Below are positions 18,068 to 27,409 of a DNA stretch of 64,000 nt, in pieces. The stretch's first letter is position 1. The number at the start of each line of letters is the position of its first letter. The notes beneath the pieces were generated by a model. That model worked only from the letters and a program-made list of their open reading frames with translations, searched no databases and had not been told where the DNA came from. A program made the translations under genes and the position numbers. This DNA comes from JADKAV01 sp037045455 (GTDB lineage: Bacteria > Actinomycetota > Actinomycetes > S36-B12 > UBA10799): assembly GCA_037045455.1 (NCBI GenBank), contig JBAOIN010000003.1, positions 186,001-250,000 on the forward strand, in the 5' to 3' direction.

Positions 18068-18700
18068 GTGACCGACACGGCAATGCAGACGGCCAGCGAG
18101 GACCGCATCCTGCACGCGACGATCGCCGGGCTGGCTCAGATGGATCCGGCAGCGCTGACGATCAAACGTATCTGCGACGCCGCCGATGTCACCGCGCCCA
18201 CGATTTACTACCACTTCGGTAACAAGGACGGGCTGATCGCGGCTGCCGTCGAGCGGTTGGTCAACGACTGGCTGGAGCTGATGAATCTCGGGATTTCCCG
18301 GGAAGGCAGCCTGGACGAAATTTTGGATCAGGCCATGCAGTGGTGGGGCCGGATGATCCAGGCCCCGGAACAGCCGCTGGCCGTCTTCGTCTGGGTGACG
18401 TTGCTGGCCGGAGGTTCGGAGCAATCGCGGGCAGCGCTGATCCACGCCCGCGACCGCAGTCACGAGTTGCTGGCCGATGCCCTGCTGCCGCATGTGGCCG
18501 ACCCGGCGCGGGCCGCCGATGTGGCCGGATTGGTCGTGGGCGGGGTGATCGGCGCAGCCCTGGAGTACCGGCTGGACGGCGACGCGACCGGTTTGCAGCG
18601 GCGCCTGCAGACCGTCACGGCGACCGTCCGGATGGCCGCCTCTGCGGGGATGACGGCGTCCGTCCTCGTCGAGCGTGCTCTTTGCGGAGTGGCTGGATAA
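18068..18700 (+). CDS. TetR/AcrR-family transcriptional regulator
   Basis: Protein of 210 residues with an N-terminal helix-turn-helix: SEDRILHATIAGLAQ, then TIKRICDAADVTAPTIYYHF (the HTH with the YYHF/GNKDGL turn typical of TetR). The C-terminal ligand domain is helical and unremarkable. The GTG at 18068 is chosen because AGGAGGT at 18057-18063 would overlap an alternative GTG at 18062. It lies 23 nt after the GMC gene and so probably controls the aldehyde dehydrogenase-GMC operon, perhaps through the dyad at 14716-14744. Confidence 0.88.
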   Translation: MTDTAMQTASEDRILHATIAGLAQMDPAALTIKRICDAADVTAPTIYYHFGNKDGLIAAAVERLVNDWLELMNLGISREGSLDEILDQAMQWWGRMIQAPEQPLAVFVWVTLLAGGSEQSRAALIHARDRSHELLADALLPHVADPARAADVAGLVVGGVIGAALEYRLDGDATGLQRRLQTVTATVRMAASAGMTASVLVERALCGVAG

Positions 18701-18709
18701 GGTCGGTCC

Positions 18710-19583
18710 GTGACTGCGCAGCGCCTGAATGACCCGATCCGGATCGGTGTGGTCGGAGCCGGACCGTGGGCCGGCATGGTCCATGTGCCGATGTTCGACG
18801 AGTGCCCGGAGACGACGGTGGCGGCAGTGTACGGACGCCGATTGGAGGCTGCCCGCGCGCTGGCGGAACCAGTGGGTGCCGATGGCGACCGACGACTTCG
18901 ACGCGTTGCTGGCCCAGGTGGATGCAGTGTCCTTCGTGGTTCCGCCCGACGTGCAGGCACATTTGGCCGCCCGTGCCGCCGAGGCAGGCAAGCCGCTGTT
19001 GCTCGAGAAGCCGATCGGCCTGACGCTCATGCAGGCGCGCGGGCTGGCGGCTGCGGTCGATGCTGCTGGCGTTCCGACCCAGTTGATGCTGACCCGGCGC
19101 TACTCCCAGCGGATCCGCACGTTCCTCGCCGACCTCGACGGATTTGCGGTTCTGGGTCTGCGCGGTTCATTCGTGTCCGGCGCGTTCCTGGCGGGCAGTC
19201 CGTTCGCCACTCCCTGGCGCCTCGAGCACGGCGCGCTGCTGGACGTCGGTCCCCACATCTTGGACCTCATGGACGCCGCCGGCGGGCACATCGACCACAT
19301 AGAAATCACCGGCGATCCGTCGCGGTGGGTGGCCATCACCACCCATCACGCGTCGGGCGCGATCGGGCAGGTCTGTCTGTCCTCGGTGGTGCCCGGCGAG
19401 TTGTCCGATCTGCAGGTATTCGGGCCGGAGGGGATACGCACCGCGCCTGATCGCCTTGCGGACGAGCGTGAGGAGGTACTTCGCACAATCCCGCTCGAGT
19501 TCGCCGAAGTCGTGCGCACCGGGCGCTCACATCACCTGGACGTGCACCGAGGGTTGTACCTGCAGGAGTTGATGCAGGCATAG
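18710..19583 (+). CDS. Gfo/Idh/MocA-family oxidoreductase, frameshifted
   Basis: About 290 residues once joined. The first piece has the NAD(P) fold IGVVGAGPWAGMVHVPMF; after a one-base shift near 18877, the rest reads FVVPPDVQAHLA, then GKPLLLEKPIGLT, with the conserved EKP of the family, and HGALLDVGPHILDLMDAAGG, which holds the GxxxDxGxHxxD catalytic pattern. The family oxidises or reduces sugars and cyclitols with NAD(P). It starts (GTG) 9 nt after the TetR stop, suggesting co-transcription with the alcohol/aldehyde genes. Conserved motifs on both sides of the shift point to sequencing error. Confidence 0.78.
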
Positions 19584-19623
19584 CTGACCCGGGTCGTTGG
19601 ATCTAGGTGGTCGCCCTGACAGA

Positions 19624-19839
19624 TCACCGTTCGCAGATGTGGGTCGGGTCGTCGATGCTGTACGTCGCCCCGCAGTGCGGGCAGGCCACCAGCCGCAGAC
19701 GATCCGTTGCGTGCACAACCCACTCGTAATCACCATGCAATTCGTGACGAATGGGCAGGCCGGACAGCGTGACCTCGTCGCGTTCGACCATGTAGACCTG
19801 GCCGTCGCGCGGGCCACCGACTACGAGTACTGACTTCAC
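19624..19839 (-). CDS. Small hypothetical protein with a C-terminal CPHCG motif
   Basis: Protein of 71 residues beginning KSVLVVGGPRDGQVYMVER, a GG-x-DGQ opening seen in many small phage and bacterial hypothetical proteins, and ending with VACPHCGATYSIDDPTHICE, where a CxxC and a later Cys could bind a metal. The GTG start overlaps the sugar kinase stop by 4 nt (GTGA), so it is translated with that gene. I assign no function. Confidence 0.6.
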   Translation of the reverse strand: MKSVLVVGGPRDGQVYMVERDEVTLSGLPIRHELHGDYEWVVHATDRLRLVACPHCGATYSIDDPTHICER

Positions 19840-20621
19840 CCTTCGGTTGTAACATGCGCCCAGGCATGGGCCCCCGGGTGGCTGCAGGACCGGCTCGCGA
19901 TCGGGACCGCCGCCCGCAGTGCTTCGGCGAATGACGCGCCGCGAGCCAAGGCGACCAACGCCGCTCCGTGCAGCACGTCACCGGCGCCGACCGTGTCCAC
20001 GACCGCAACTGGCGGTACCGGGATCTCCAGATCGCCCAGAAGAACGGGCAAGGAACCGCGACTCACTGCGACCGGTCCGGTGAGCTGTCCGTGGAAGTCC
20101 GCGGACACGATCGCGTAATCGACGAACGGCAGCAGGTTCTCCAAACCCGGCTTCCAGGAACCGCCGTCCAGAAGTACGGGACCGTTCGCCTCGCGAGCTG
20201 CCGCGATGCACAAGTCCATATGGTGGCCGTCCACCAACAGCGCCGCGCAATCCTGCACTGCGCCCGCCGGCCACTTCGCTGCGGGCGCGCGGGCCGCGTT
20301 CATCGAGATGACGGAACGTTGCGCACCGACCACCGCGACTGCGGACACCGGCAGCTCCCAGTCCGCCTCGGCCACATCGACCAGTTCAATCCCGGCATCA
20401 GCAAGTTGCGCCGCGACCACCGACCCGATGGGCCCGTCACCTACAGCCGAGATCAACCGTGCCTCACAACCGAGGGCAACCGCCGTGAAGGCCGCGTTGG
20501 CAGCCGGCCCCCCGAACTCGACCAGCGCGGAGCGGGCCTGCACCTTCTCGTCGGGATTGGGTAACGCCGAGACCCGGTGAATGACGTCGAGTGTGGTCAG
20601 TCCGCAGCAGGCGACGCGCAT
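19836..20621 (-). CDS. PfkB-family sugar kinase (ribokinase-like)
   Basis: Protein of 261 residues with the PfkB fold: the N-terminal FGGPAANAAFTAVALG (substrate-binding G-G-x-x-x-N type motif) and the C-terminal signature VDTVGAGDVLHGA holding the catalytic Asp in GAGD. PfkB enzymes phosphorylate ribose, fructose, fructosamine or nucleosides; the substrate is unknown. The ATG at 20621 gives the canonical short N-terminus (VACCGLTTLDVI); a longer start at about 20657 is possible, as the RBS is weak for both. Its stop overlaps the start of the small CPHCG protein. Confidence 0.82.
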   Translation of the reverse strand: MRVACCGLTTLDVIHRVSALPNPDEKVQARSALVEFGGPAANAAFTAVALGCEARLISAVGDGPIGSVVAAQLADAGIELVDVAEADWELPVSAVAVVGAQRSVISMNAARAPAAKWPAGAVQDCAALLVDGHHMDLCIAAAREANGPVLLDGGSWKPGLENLLPFVDYAIVSADFHGQLTGPVAVSRGSLPVLLGDLEIPVPPVAVVDTVGAGDVLHGAALVALARGASFAEALRAAVPIASRSCSHPGAHAWAHVTTEG

Positions 20622-20789
20622 GCCGTCAGGCTTTGTGTCCCCGAGCTTGGGTGTCATCGAGCAGATCATGATGGGCCGAGGGCGCGCCGTTGCGCGTGTG
20701 ATTTCCTGACGCCGCCCAGTCGTGCGCCAGGCGACACGAATTCGACGAACGGACGTCACGCGATCTCAGCCCTCGCTGCTCTCCGGGTG

Positions 20790-22017
20790 TCAGCCCACCC
20801 GTTTGCCGGGTGGTCCGCGGCCTGGGATCAGGATCGGGATGCCGTCGTCGCCCATGGTGACGTTGAAGTAGCCGAGGTGCAGGTCGTGGTGGCACCTGGC
20901 ACACAGCAGGACGAGGTTTGTGATGTCGGTGAGGCCGCCGTCTTTCCAGTGGATGATGTGGTGGGCTTGGGTGTAGCGGGGTGGTTTTCCGCAGCGCACG
21001 CAGCCTTTGTCGCGGGCTTTCAGGGCGTCCCATTGGGCTTTGGAGGCCCGCCGGGCGGTGCGGGTCAGCTGCAGGGGTTCGAAGCCTTTGGGCCGTTTCA
21101 GCCCGAAGATCACACTCATGGCCACGGTGCAGGACAGCAGGTCGAAGCCGTCGGGGCCGAGCAGCCGGCCGTCTTCCAGCGCGGCTTTGGCGCCGTCGGG
21201 CAGGGTGTCGATGTCGACCAGCACGCTCAGCCCGGACACCCCCAGCGGGTTGCGGCTGGCCCGGGCCAGGCTGACCACCTCGTCCAGGGCGTCGGCGCGG
21301 CGCTGCTTGGGGCCGCGGGGGTCATCGGCACCGTCTTTGGCCATCAACGGTTGCAGCAGGTCGTTGAGCTTGTTCCCGGCGATCGCATCCAGCAGCCCGT
21401 CGAGTTTCCACATGCCGTCCTGGCGTTCATTCAGCGACACCCCCCGCTTGCTGTGCTGCCGGTCCAACTCGAGGTCGGCGTGCTCCGGGATGGACTGGGT
21501 GATCAGCACGTCCAGCAGCCGGCGTAGCTCTTTGGGGTCGACCCGCTCAGCGACCTGCACCAGGTGCTTCTCGTGCACGCCGAAGTCCTCGATCCGGGAG
21601 GCGGCGTGCTGCAGGGCCAGCACCTGCCGGGTGCCGATCCGCCCGGCCGTGAACGCTTCGGCGACTTCAGGCATGTCGTGCCAGGGCGTGCCCGGTACTG
21701 ACCATCCCGGAGCCGACCGGGCCGTTGGTGTTCAACGCCGCCGCCACCATCGTCCCGGTGGTGCCGGCGCACAACACCTGCGAGGCCTTACGGCTATCGG
21801 CCTCGGCAGCGATCTCGGTGAGCACGGCATCGATGCGGTTGGCGATCCTGCCCAGCACCGCCAACGATCCGACCAGCTCGTCCAACCCCAGATCGGCAGC
21901 CGCGGGCAGCTGCCCGACCAACTCCTCAACCTGATCCAGCAACTGCGGGTGTTCGGTGGGCAGCGAATCCCGGATCCGGGCACGGCGCATCGCCAACGGA
22001 CTGATCTCGAGCGACAC
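20790..22017 (-). CDS. DUF222 / HNH endonuclease domain protein, frameshifted
   Basis: About 408 residues across a frame change near 21675. The first part (from ATG 22017, after GGAGGTGG) holds the helical DUF222 start, ending MVSTGHALAR; the second resumes at MPEVAEAFTAGRIGTRQVLA, where many family members read without a break. The C-terminus has the HNH core: CVRCGKPPRYTQAHHIIHW, then NLVLLCARCHHDLHLG, with two CxxC zinc pairs and the HH.. nuclease residues. It is only a distant relative of the gene at 10809-11909, so they are not a recent duplication. The frame change inside a conserved stretch suggests an indel error. Confidence 0.8.
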
Positions 22018-22404
22018 GACTCACCACCTCCGATCCAGAAAGAAGAAGAGAACGCCCCTTTGAAACAAACGTACGACGAGGCTCTGACAAGAACGCCGAC
22101 GAGAATCCACAGGCCCCGGACTGACACAACTGCAACACAGAGGTCCGACATGACCGCAGTGCAGCGGGCGCCGTCAAACATCCCGGGTACCTTTCGGCGC
22201 GGGTCGCCTTCTGGGTCAGGAGCACCTGGATAAACAAGTCGAGGTCGACCCAGTCGCGCCGGGCAGTCAGCACATCGGGCGAGGTCGCTTCGCCTCGACG
22301 TGCTGCCCAGAAGACTCCAGTCGGCCACGGACGACATGATTCACGACAGTGACACTGACGGCCGCTTCTCTGCGCAGTCGGCGGTGGTCGTCCCACGAAG
22401 ACTC
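22018..22404. other. Gap between HNH gene and broken cupin
   Basis: Contains the promoter side of the HNH gene, including ACGTACGAC at 22069-22077. On the minus strand, about 22190-22300, one frame shows coding-like base composition (VLTARRDWVDLDLFIQVLL) but no start, stop-to-stop domain or recognised family. It may be debris of another decayed gene. Nothing else is recognisable. Confidence 0.35.
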
Positions 22405-22730
22405 GTGATACCGCACAGCATCAGCACGAGGACGAGTTCACACCGCGGGCGGATCGGTGGCTGGTCGGCGAGGAGGAACTCGAGGTCGAGGAGGGCGGCT
22501 TCCTGTTCAAGCCTCGCGGGCTAGTGCACGCCCTGTGGAATCCCACCGATCACCCGGCCGTGGTCATAGAGTTCATCAGTCCGGCTGGGTTCGAGCACTT
22601 CTTCAAGGAGATGGGCGCTCTCGCTTCTTCTGACCCGCACCTCATGCAAAAGATCGCGCAGCGCTACGGCCAACAGCCGCATCCGGACTTGATCGACGGT
22701 CTGCAATCGCGTCACAACGTCCGTCTGTAG
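22405..22730 (+). pseudogene. Broken cupin-domain protein
   Basis: The pieces QHQHEDEF, RGRIGGW, EEELEVEEGGFLFKPRG, VHALWNPTDHPAVVIEFISP and GFEHFFKEMG together make a recognisable small cupin of the quercetinase-like type: a metal-binding H.H.E cluster, the GG.LFKPRG strand and the H.. W second motif. They lie in at least two frames around 22430-22470 and the N-terminus is not found. The last 68 residues form an intact frame from about 22524. More damage than a single indel, so I call it a pseudogene. Confidence 0.6.
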
Positions 22731-22823
22731 CCCGAACCGCACATCGGCAACCGGGAGCCTGATACCCCCGGTGCCTCACCGGAGTCAGGCACCTCGGTCG
22801 GATGTCACCCTGCGCACATGACT

Positions 22824-22853
22824 GTGGCCCGCGTGAGGAGGTACGCGGGCCAC
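22824..22853. terminator. Hairpin between cupin remnant and CBS gene
   Basis: GTGGCCCGCGT (22824-22834) and ACGCGGGCCAC (22843-22853) are perfect 11-bp arms around an 8-nt loop, 20 nt beyond the CBS protein stop. It has only a short T run, so termination is probable but not certain. It would serve the minus-strand CBS gene. Confidence 0.6.
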
Positions 22854-22872
22854 AACCTTTACATGGGGACGA

Positions 22873-23286
22873 TTAGCCCGAGATCGCCTGCAACACCTCT
22901 CCGACGGGTTTGTCGGGAAGGGCCTTGGCGACGTCGGACAGAGCGACGATGCCGACCAGGTCGTGGCCGTCGATCACGGGCAGCCGACGGACCTGGTACT
23001 CACTCATGGTCGCGAGGATCTCGGCGGCGTCGTCATCGGCGCCGATGGTCACAGGCTTTCCCTGCGCGAGGTCGCCGACCCGGCAACTGGCCGGATCTTT
23101 GCCCTCCGCAAGCACCTTCACGATGATGTCGCGATCGGTGATCATGCCTTTGAGCCGATTGTCCTCTCCGCAGATCGGCAGCGAACCGATGTCCAGTTCA
23201 GCCATTCTGCGGGCCGCGGTGACCAGATCGTCACTCTCGGATACACACTGCGCATCCGGCGTCATAATGTCTCTCGCGGTCGTCAT
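22873..23286 (-). CDS. CBS-domain pair protein
   Basis: Protein of 137 residues consisting of two CBS domains: TARDIMTPDAQCVSESDD opens the first, GMITDRDIIVKVLAEG closes it, and VRRLPVIDGHDLVGIVALSD closes the second. Stand-alone CBS pairs of this size sense adenine nucleotides and, in mycobacteria, include hypoxia-response proteins (Hrp1-like). The ATG at 23286 follows AGGAAGGAG. It is divergent from the alcohol dehydrogenase with about 100 nt between starts, so they may share regulation. Confidence 0.88.
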   Translation of the reverse strand: MTTARDIMTPDAQCVSESDDLVTAARRMAELDIGSLPICGEDNRLKGMITDRDIIVKVLAEGKDPASCRVGDLAQGKPVTIGADDDAAEILATMSEYQVRRLPVIDGHDLVGIVALSDVAKALPDKPVGEVLQAISG

Positions 23287-23392
23287 ACGCGCTCCTTCCT
23301 GTCGGTGTGGCCCGCCCGTACCCTCCCGGCCATGGCGTATTCGCGCTCCTCGTAGGTCGCATGACGCCAGCCACCAGGGGTACGGAGCGCGC

Positions 23393-24577
23393 ATGAAAGC
23401 AGTCATATGGGAAGGGCCGCGGCAGATCGCCGTGGCCGACGTGCCGGACCCCAAGATCGAGGAACCGACCGACGCGATCATCAAGGTCACGTCGAGCGGG
23501 ATCTGCGGCTCGGACCTGCATCTATACGAAGCTCTCGGGCCGTTCATGACGCCCGGCGACGTGATGGGACACGAGCCCATGGGAGAGGTTCTCGAAGTGG
23601 GTGACGAGGTCACGCACATCAAGCCCGGGGACCGTGTGGTGATTCCGTTCAACATCTCGTGCGGACACTGCTACATGTGTGACCACGGTCTGCAGAGCCA
23701 GTGTGAAACCACCCAGAACACCGAGCACGGGACCGGCGCCTCGCTGTTGGGATACACCAAGTTGTACGGCCAAGTCCCCGGTGGTCAGGCCGAGTACCTG
23801 CGAGTGCCGATGGCCCACTACGGGCCCATCCCGGTGCCGGAGGGCCCGCCGGACGACCGCTTCGTCTACCTGTCTGACGTGCTGCCCACGGCATGGCAGG
23901 CGGTCGCCTACGCCGACGTCCCGCAGGGCGGTTCGGTGGCTGTGGTCGGACTCGGTCCGATCGGCGACATGGCCACGCGGGTGGCGATGAAACAGGGGGC
24001 GGGAACGGTGATCGGAATCGACCGGGTCCCCGAGCGGCTGGCCCGCGCGCAGCGCAATGGGGTGGCTGTCATCAACGCCGACGAAGTCGATGACGTCGGT
24101 GAGGCCGTGCGCGAGATGACGCAGGGCAGAGGCGCGGATTCGGCGATCGACGCCGTGGGTATGGAAGCCCACGGGAATCCGGTAGTCCGGACGATGCGCG
24201 CGACCATGAGCCTGCTGCCGGACACGCTCACCGAGAAGCTGATGCGCACCGCGGGCATCGATCAACTGGCCGCCCTCATGTCCGCTTTCGACATGGTGCG
24301 GCGCGGAGGCACCGTGTCCATCTCCGGGGTGTACGGCGGCATGGCCGATCCGATGCCCATGCTGACGCTGTTCGACAAGCAGGTCACGATCCGGATGGGC
24401 CAGGCCAATGTGCGGCGATGGCTGGACGACATCCTGCCGCTGGTCTCCGACGACACGGACCCGCTCGGTCTGGAGTCGTTCGCCACCCACCACCTGCTGC
24501 TCGCCGAGGCACCGCAGGCCTATAAGGACTTCGCGAGCAAGAAGGACGGCATGGTCAAGGTGCTACTGCGGCCGTAG
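23393..24577 (+). CDS. Zinc-dependent alcohol dehydrogenase (glutathione-independent type)
   Basis: Protein of 394 residues, MDR superfamily. Catalytic zinc ligands are Cys38 (GICGSDLH), His60 and Glu61 (GHEPMGEV); the structural zinc cysteines are Cys90, Cys93, Cys96 and Cys104. The NAD-binding loop is VGLGPIG. An insert of about 20 residues after the structural zinc (TTQNTEHGTGASLLGYTKLY) and the late segment around MRTAGIDQLAALMSAF place it with formaldehyde dehydrogenase-like ADHs. It probably oxidises small alcohols or aldehydes in the cytoplasm. A strong terminator follows directly. Confidence 0.88.
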   Translation: MKAVIWEGPRQIAVADVPDPKIEEPTDAIIKVTSSGICGSDLHLYEALGPFMTPGDVMGHEPMGEVLEVGDEVTHIKPGDRVVIPFNISCGHCYMCDHGLQSQCETTQNTEHGTGASLLGYTKLYGQVPGGQAEYLRVPMAHYGPIPVPEGPPDDRFVYLSDVLPTAWQAVAYADVPQGGSVAVVGLGPIGDMATRVAMKQGAGTVIGIDRVPERLARAQRNGVAVINADEVDDVGEAVREMTQGRGADSAIDAVGMEAHGNPVVRTMRATMSLLPDTLTEKLMRTAGIDQLAALMSAFDMVRRGGTVSISGVYGGMADPMPMLTLFDKQVTIRMGQANVRRWLDDILPLVSDDTDPLGLESFATHHLLLAEAPQAYKDFASKKDGMVKVLLRP

Positions 24578-24586
24578 CCGCGCGCT

Positions 24587-24623
24587 AAAGAGCCCGCCCC
24601 AGTCTTGCGTGGGCGGGCTCTTT
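24587..24623. terminator. Bidirectional Rho-independent terminator
   Basis: AAAGAGCCCGCCC (24587-24599) and GGGCGGGCTCTTT (24611-24623) form a perfect 13-bp stem with an 11-nt loop, ending in T on both strands. It lies between the convergent alcohol dehydrogenase and aquaporin genes. Confidence 0.9.
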
Positions 24624-24673
24624 CACGTCGCTCCCGATGGCCGTCGGCCCCGGGGGCGTGAACCAGGGGAGAT

Positions 24674-25408
24674 TCAGTCGCCTTCGCGGCTCAGTTGCTC
24701 CTGACCCTCGTCACCGATCGTGGTCTGTTCCGGACGGACCAACCGCCAGAAGACCACCGCCAGCGCGCCACCGACGAACGGCGCCACGAGGAACAGCCAT
24801 ACCTGCTGCAGCGAGTCGCCGCCGGCGAACAGGGCCGGGCCCAGCGAACGGGCCGGGTTGACCGACGTGCCGGTCAGCGGGATGCCGACCAAGTGCACCG
24901 CGGTCAGCGTGACACCGATCGCGAGACCGGCGAAGTTCGGTGCGGCCATCCAGTCTGTGACCAGCAGGATCACGCCGACGAAGGCAGCGGTGAGCAGCAC
25001 CTCGGCGATGAAGGCGCCAAGGGCGTTGGGCCCGTCGCCGCCGAACCCGTTGGCACCCAGGGCGCCCGTGGTGTCGGTGACACCGCCGGACTTGACCAGA
25101 ATCCAGAGCACGAAACCACCCACGGCGGCCCCGGCGAATTGGGCGACCATGTAGCCGATCGCCTCCTTGCCCTCCTGACGCTTGGACAGCCAGAAGGCCA
25201 ATGTCACGGCGGGGTTCACGTGGCAGCCGGAGGTCGGGCCGATGGCGTAGGCAAGACCCATCAGCACGACGCCGAAGGCGATGGCCACGCCGACGGCGCC
25301 GGTGGAAAGGCCCTCGCCCACGACTTTTAAGCCGCTGACGGCGGCGCCGACAGCGAGGAACACGAGCAGAAATGTGCCGATGAACTCGGCAGTGAGTTTG
25401 CGCCCCAC
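24674..25408 (-). CDS. MIP-family aquaporin
   Basis: Protein of 244 residues with six membrane segments and both NPA boxes: CHVNPAVTLAF in the first half and TSVNPARSLGP in the second. The selectivity region (TAVHLVG with His, and R after the second NPA) is of the water-channel (AqpZ) type rather than the glycerol facilitator type. A charged C-terminal tail (DEGQEQLSREGD) is cytoplasmic. The GTG start at 25408 has AAAGGA upstream. Adjacent to zur but in its own unit, 43 nt beyond the zur stop. Confidence 0.9.
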   Translation of the reverse strand: MGRKLTAEFIGTFLLVFLAVGAAVSGLKVVGEGLSTGAVGVAIAFGVVLMGLAYAIGPTSGCHVNPAVTLAFWLSKRQEGKEAIGYMVAQFAGAAVGGFVLWILVKSGGVTDTTGALGANGFGGDGPNALGAFIAEVLLTAAFVGVILLVTDWMAAPNFAGLAIGVTLTAVHLVGIPLTGTSVNPARSLGPALFAGGDSLQQVWLFLVAPFVGGALAVVFWRLVRPEQTTIGDEGQEQLSREGD

Positions 25409-25451
25409 GTAAGAAGTCCTTTCTCGAGGCCGCAACAAAACTAGCGAAACG

Positions 25452-25847
25452 TCAAGCGCGGCCTGCGTTGTGCGTGCACGTGTCGCACAACCCGATGATT
25501 TCGACCGTGTGGGAGACGTCGGAGAAGCCATAATCGGACGCCATCCGGCGCGCCCAGCGCTCGACGGCATCCGCGGTCACCTCAACTGTGTAGCCGCACG
25601 AACGGCACACGAGGTGATGATGGTGGCTGGCACTGCACGCGCGATAGCGGGCCTCCCCGTCCTCCCCGAGCAGAACGTCCACGTCCCCGGCCTCGGCCAT
25701 CTGCGCAAGCGTGCGGTAGACCGTCGTGAGTCCGACGCCCGCGCCCATGGAACGCAGGTCGGCGTGCAGCTGTTGCGCCGTACGGAACTCCTCGGCTCCC
25801 TGCAGCGCCTCCTCGAGTGCCGTCCTCTGCTTCGTCCGTCGCCTCAT
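25452..25847 (-). CDS. zur: Fur-family regulator, probably Zur
   Basis: Protein of 131 residues: a winged helix (TALEEALQGAEEFRTAQQLH, then VGLTTVYRTLAQMAEAGDV) and a C-terminal dimerisation domain with HHHHLVCRSCGYTVEV and GLCDTCTH; the two CxxC pairs make the structural zinc site and the His cluster is the sensing site. As last gene of the znuA-C-B operon (ATGA overlap with znuB), it is almost certainly the zinc-responsive member, repressing the operon when zinc is ample. The box at 28258-28276 is the likely target. Confidence 0.85.
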   Translation of the reverse strand: MRRRTKQRTALEEALQGAEEFRTAQQLHADLRSMGAGVGLTTVYRTLAQMAEAGDVDVLLGEDGEARYRACSASHHHHLVCRSCGYTVEVTADAVERWARRMASDYGFSDVSHTVEIIGLCDTCTHNAGRA

Positions 25848-26656
25848 GTGTGCCTCCGCGAAAGGCCCGAACCGACCAGTGCGATCAGGAAGCACCCCAG
25901 GGTGAGCAGGACGATCGTGGCGCCTGAGGGGGCGTCCACGTAGTAGGACACGATGACGCCAGCCACTGCGCACGCAGCTCCGATGCCGGCCCCCAGCAAG
26001 GCCGTTCCTCGGAAGGACGTGCTCACCTGCTGGGCGGCCGCGATCGGCACGATCATGATGGCGCTCACCAGCAACAGACCGACTGTCCGCATCCCGATGA
26101 CGACGGTGACTGCAGCCAGCACGGTGATGAGCGTGCTGATGAACCGCGTCGGAATACCCTGCGTGTGCGCGACTTCGGCGTCGAACGCGACAGCAAACAT
26201 CTCACGGCCGAACACCGCAAGCACCACGAGGACGAAGAGCGCCGCCGCGCCCAGCCACACCAGATCTTGCGCGGACACAGTCGTGATCGCACCGAACAGG
26301 TACTGGTTCAGAGAGGAGGCAGCGCGGTTGCCGGCCAAGTAGGTCAGCAGGACACCGCCGGCGATGCCGCCGTAGAAGACCAGCGCCAGGATCACGTCCC
26401 CGGCGGAACGACTGCGGGCGCGCAGGACTTCGATGCCTATAGCGCCGAGAACTGCAACACCCAAGGCCATGGGGACCGGGGCGGCCCCCGTCAGAAACGC
26501 GAGGCCGACACCGGTCAGTGCGACGTGGCCCATGCCGTCGCCGAGCAACGCCAGTCGTCGCTGCACGAGGAACACACCGATCGCGGGGGCGATCAGACCG
26601 ATGATCAGCGCAGCCAGGAGCGCCCGGAGCATGAAGTCGTAATCCAGCCAGGTCAT
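25844..26656 (-). CDS. znuB: Zinc ABC transporter permease (ABC-3 family)
   Basis: Protein of 270 residues with eight or so hydrophobic segments. The ABC-3 landmarks LLGDGMGHVALTGVGLAFL near the N-terminus and the central ALVFYGGIAGGVLL identify the metal-type permease; DAEVAHTQGIPTRFI is a typical cytoplasmic coupling loop. It moves zinc through the membrane, driven by ZnuC, with ZnuA delivering the metal. Start and stop overlap znuC and zur by 4 nt each. Confidence 0.9.
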   Translation of the reverse strand: MTWLDYDFMLRALLAALIIGLIAPAIGVFLVQRRLALLGDGMGHVALTGVGLAFLTGAAPVPMALGVAVLGAIGIEVLRARSRSAGDVILALVFYGGIAGGVLLTYLAGNRAASSLNQYLFGAITTVSAQDLVWLGAAALFVLVVLAVFGREMFAVAFDAEVAHTQGIPTRFISTLITVLAAVTVVIGMRTVGLLLVSAIMIVPIAAAQQVSTSFRGTALLGAGIGAACAVAGVIVSYYVDAPSGATIVLLTLGCFLIALVGSGLSRRHT

Positions 26657-27409
26657 GGCCCCTCCAGCAGTCGCGGCTCGTCGGGAGTCTCGTGGCTGTG
26701 GTGCCAGACGTGCTCGGACCAGCGGGCCGGGGGCGGCGAGGCCCCGTCGTAGCGCACTGACGGGGAGGTGGGGTGACCGAGGACAACGGCGCGGTGTGCC
26801 AGCGAGGCGAGCGGTCCGAGATCGTGTGTGATGAGCAGGACAGTGACTCCGGCATCGTGCAACGCGGCCATATGCCCGGACAGTCGGTCCTGCTCGCCGG
26901 CATCGATCCCTGCCGTCGGCTCATCCAGGATCAGCAGCTGGGCGTCGGTCGCCAGTGCTCGCGCGATCATCACGCGGCGCTGCTGACCGCCGGAGAGGTC
27001 TTCGAGCCGGTCCCGGGCGCGCTCGGCCAGACCCACCTGTTCGAGCGCGGACGCGACCCGTGAGCGTTGCGCGCGGGTCAGCGGACGGAGCCGGTTGCGG
27101 GGGGTCGCCAGCGCGCTGCGGACAGCCTCTTCGAGGCTCAGGGGGACGGCGCTGCCGGTCAGGAGGTTCTGCGGGACATAGGAGACCAGCGGCCACGAAC
27201 GTGAAGCGGTTGACCGGAGTCTCGAACAGCCAGGCCCGCCCCGAACTCGGCCGCTGGAGTCCGAGCAGGGTGCGGACCAGGGTGGTCTTGCCGGTGCCGT
27301 TGGCCCCCATGAGCGCGACGAACTCACCGGCCTCGATCGTCAGCGTCACATCGCGCAGAACTGGCTGGCCGTACTCCACGCCCAGCCCTTCGGTGCGAAT
27401 GACGCTCAT
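26653..27409 (-). CDS. znuC: Zinc ABC transporter ATP-binding protein, frameshifted
   Basis: About 251 residues once joined. The first part has Walker A in MGANGTGKTTLVRTLLGLQ; after a one-base shift near 27200 (RFTF to WPLVSYVPQNLL) come the ABC signature LSGGQQRRVMIARAL, Walker B LLILDEPTAGID and the switch His in LLITHDLG. All nucleotide-binding motifs are intact, so the shift is probably an indel error. The ATG at 27409 overlaps the znuA stop (ATGA). Energises zinc import from the cytoplasmic side. Confidence 0.85.

Noticed and set aside
25430..25440. CGCAACAAAA near the aquaporin start as a third family 3 copy
   Set aside because: Only one arm is present, with no partner arm or inner motifs; probably chance.
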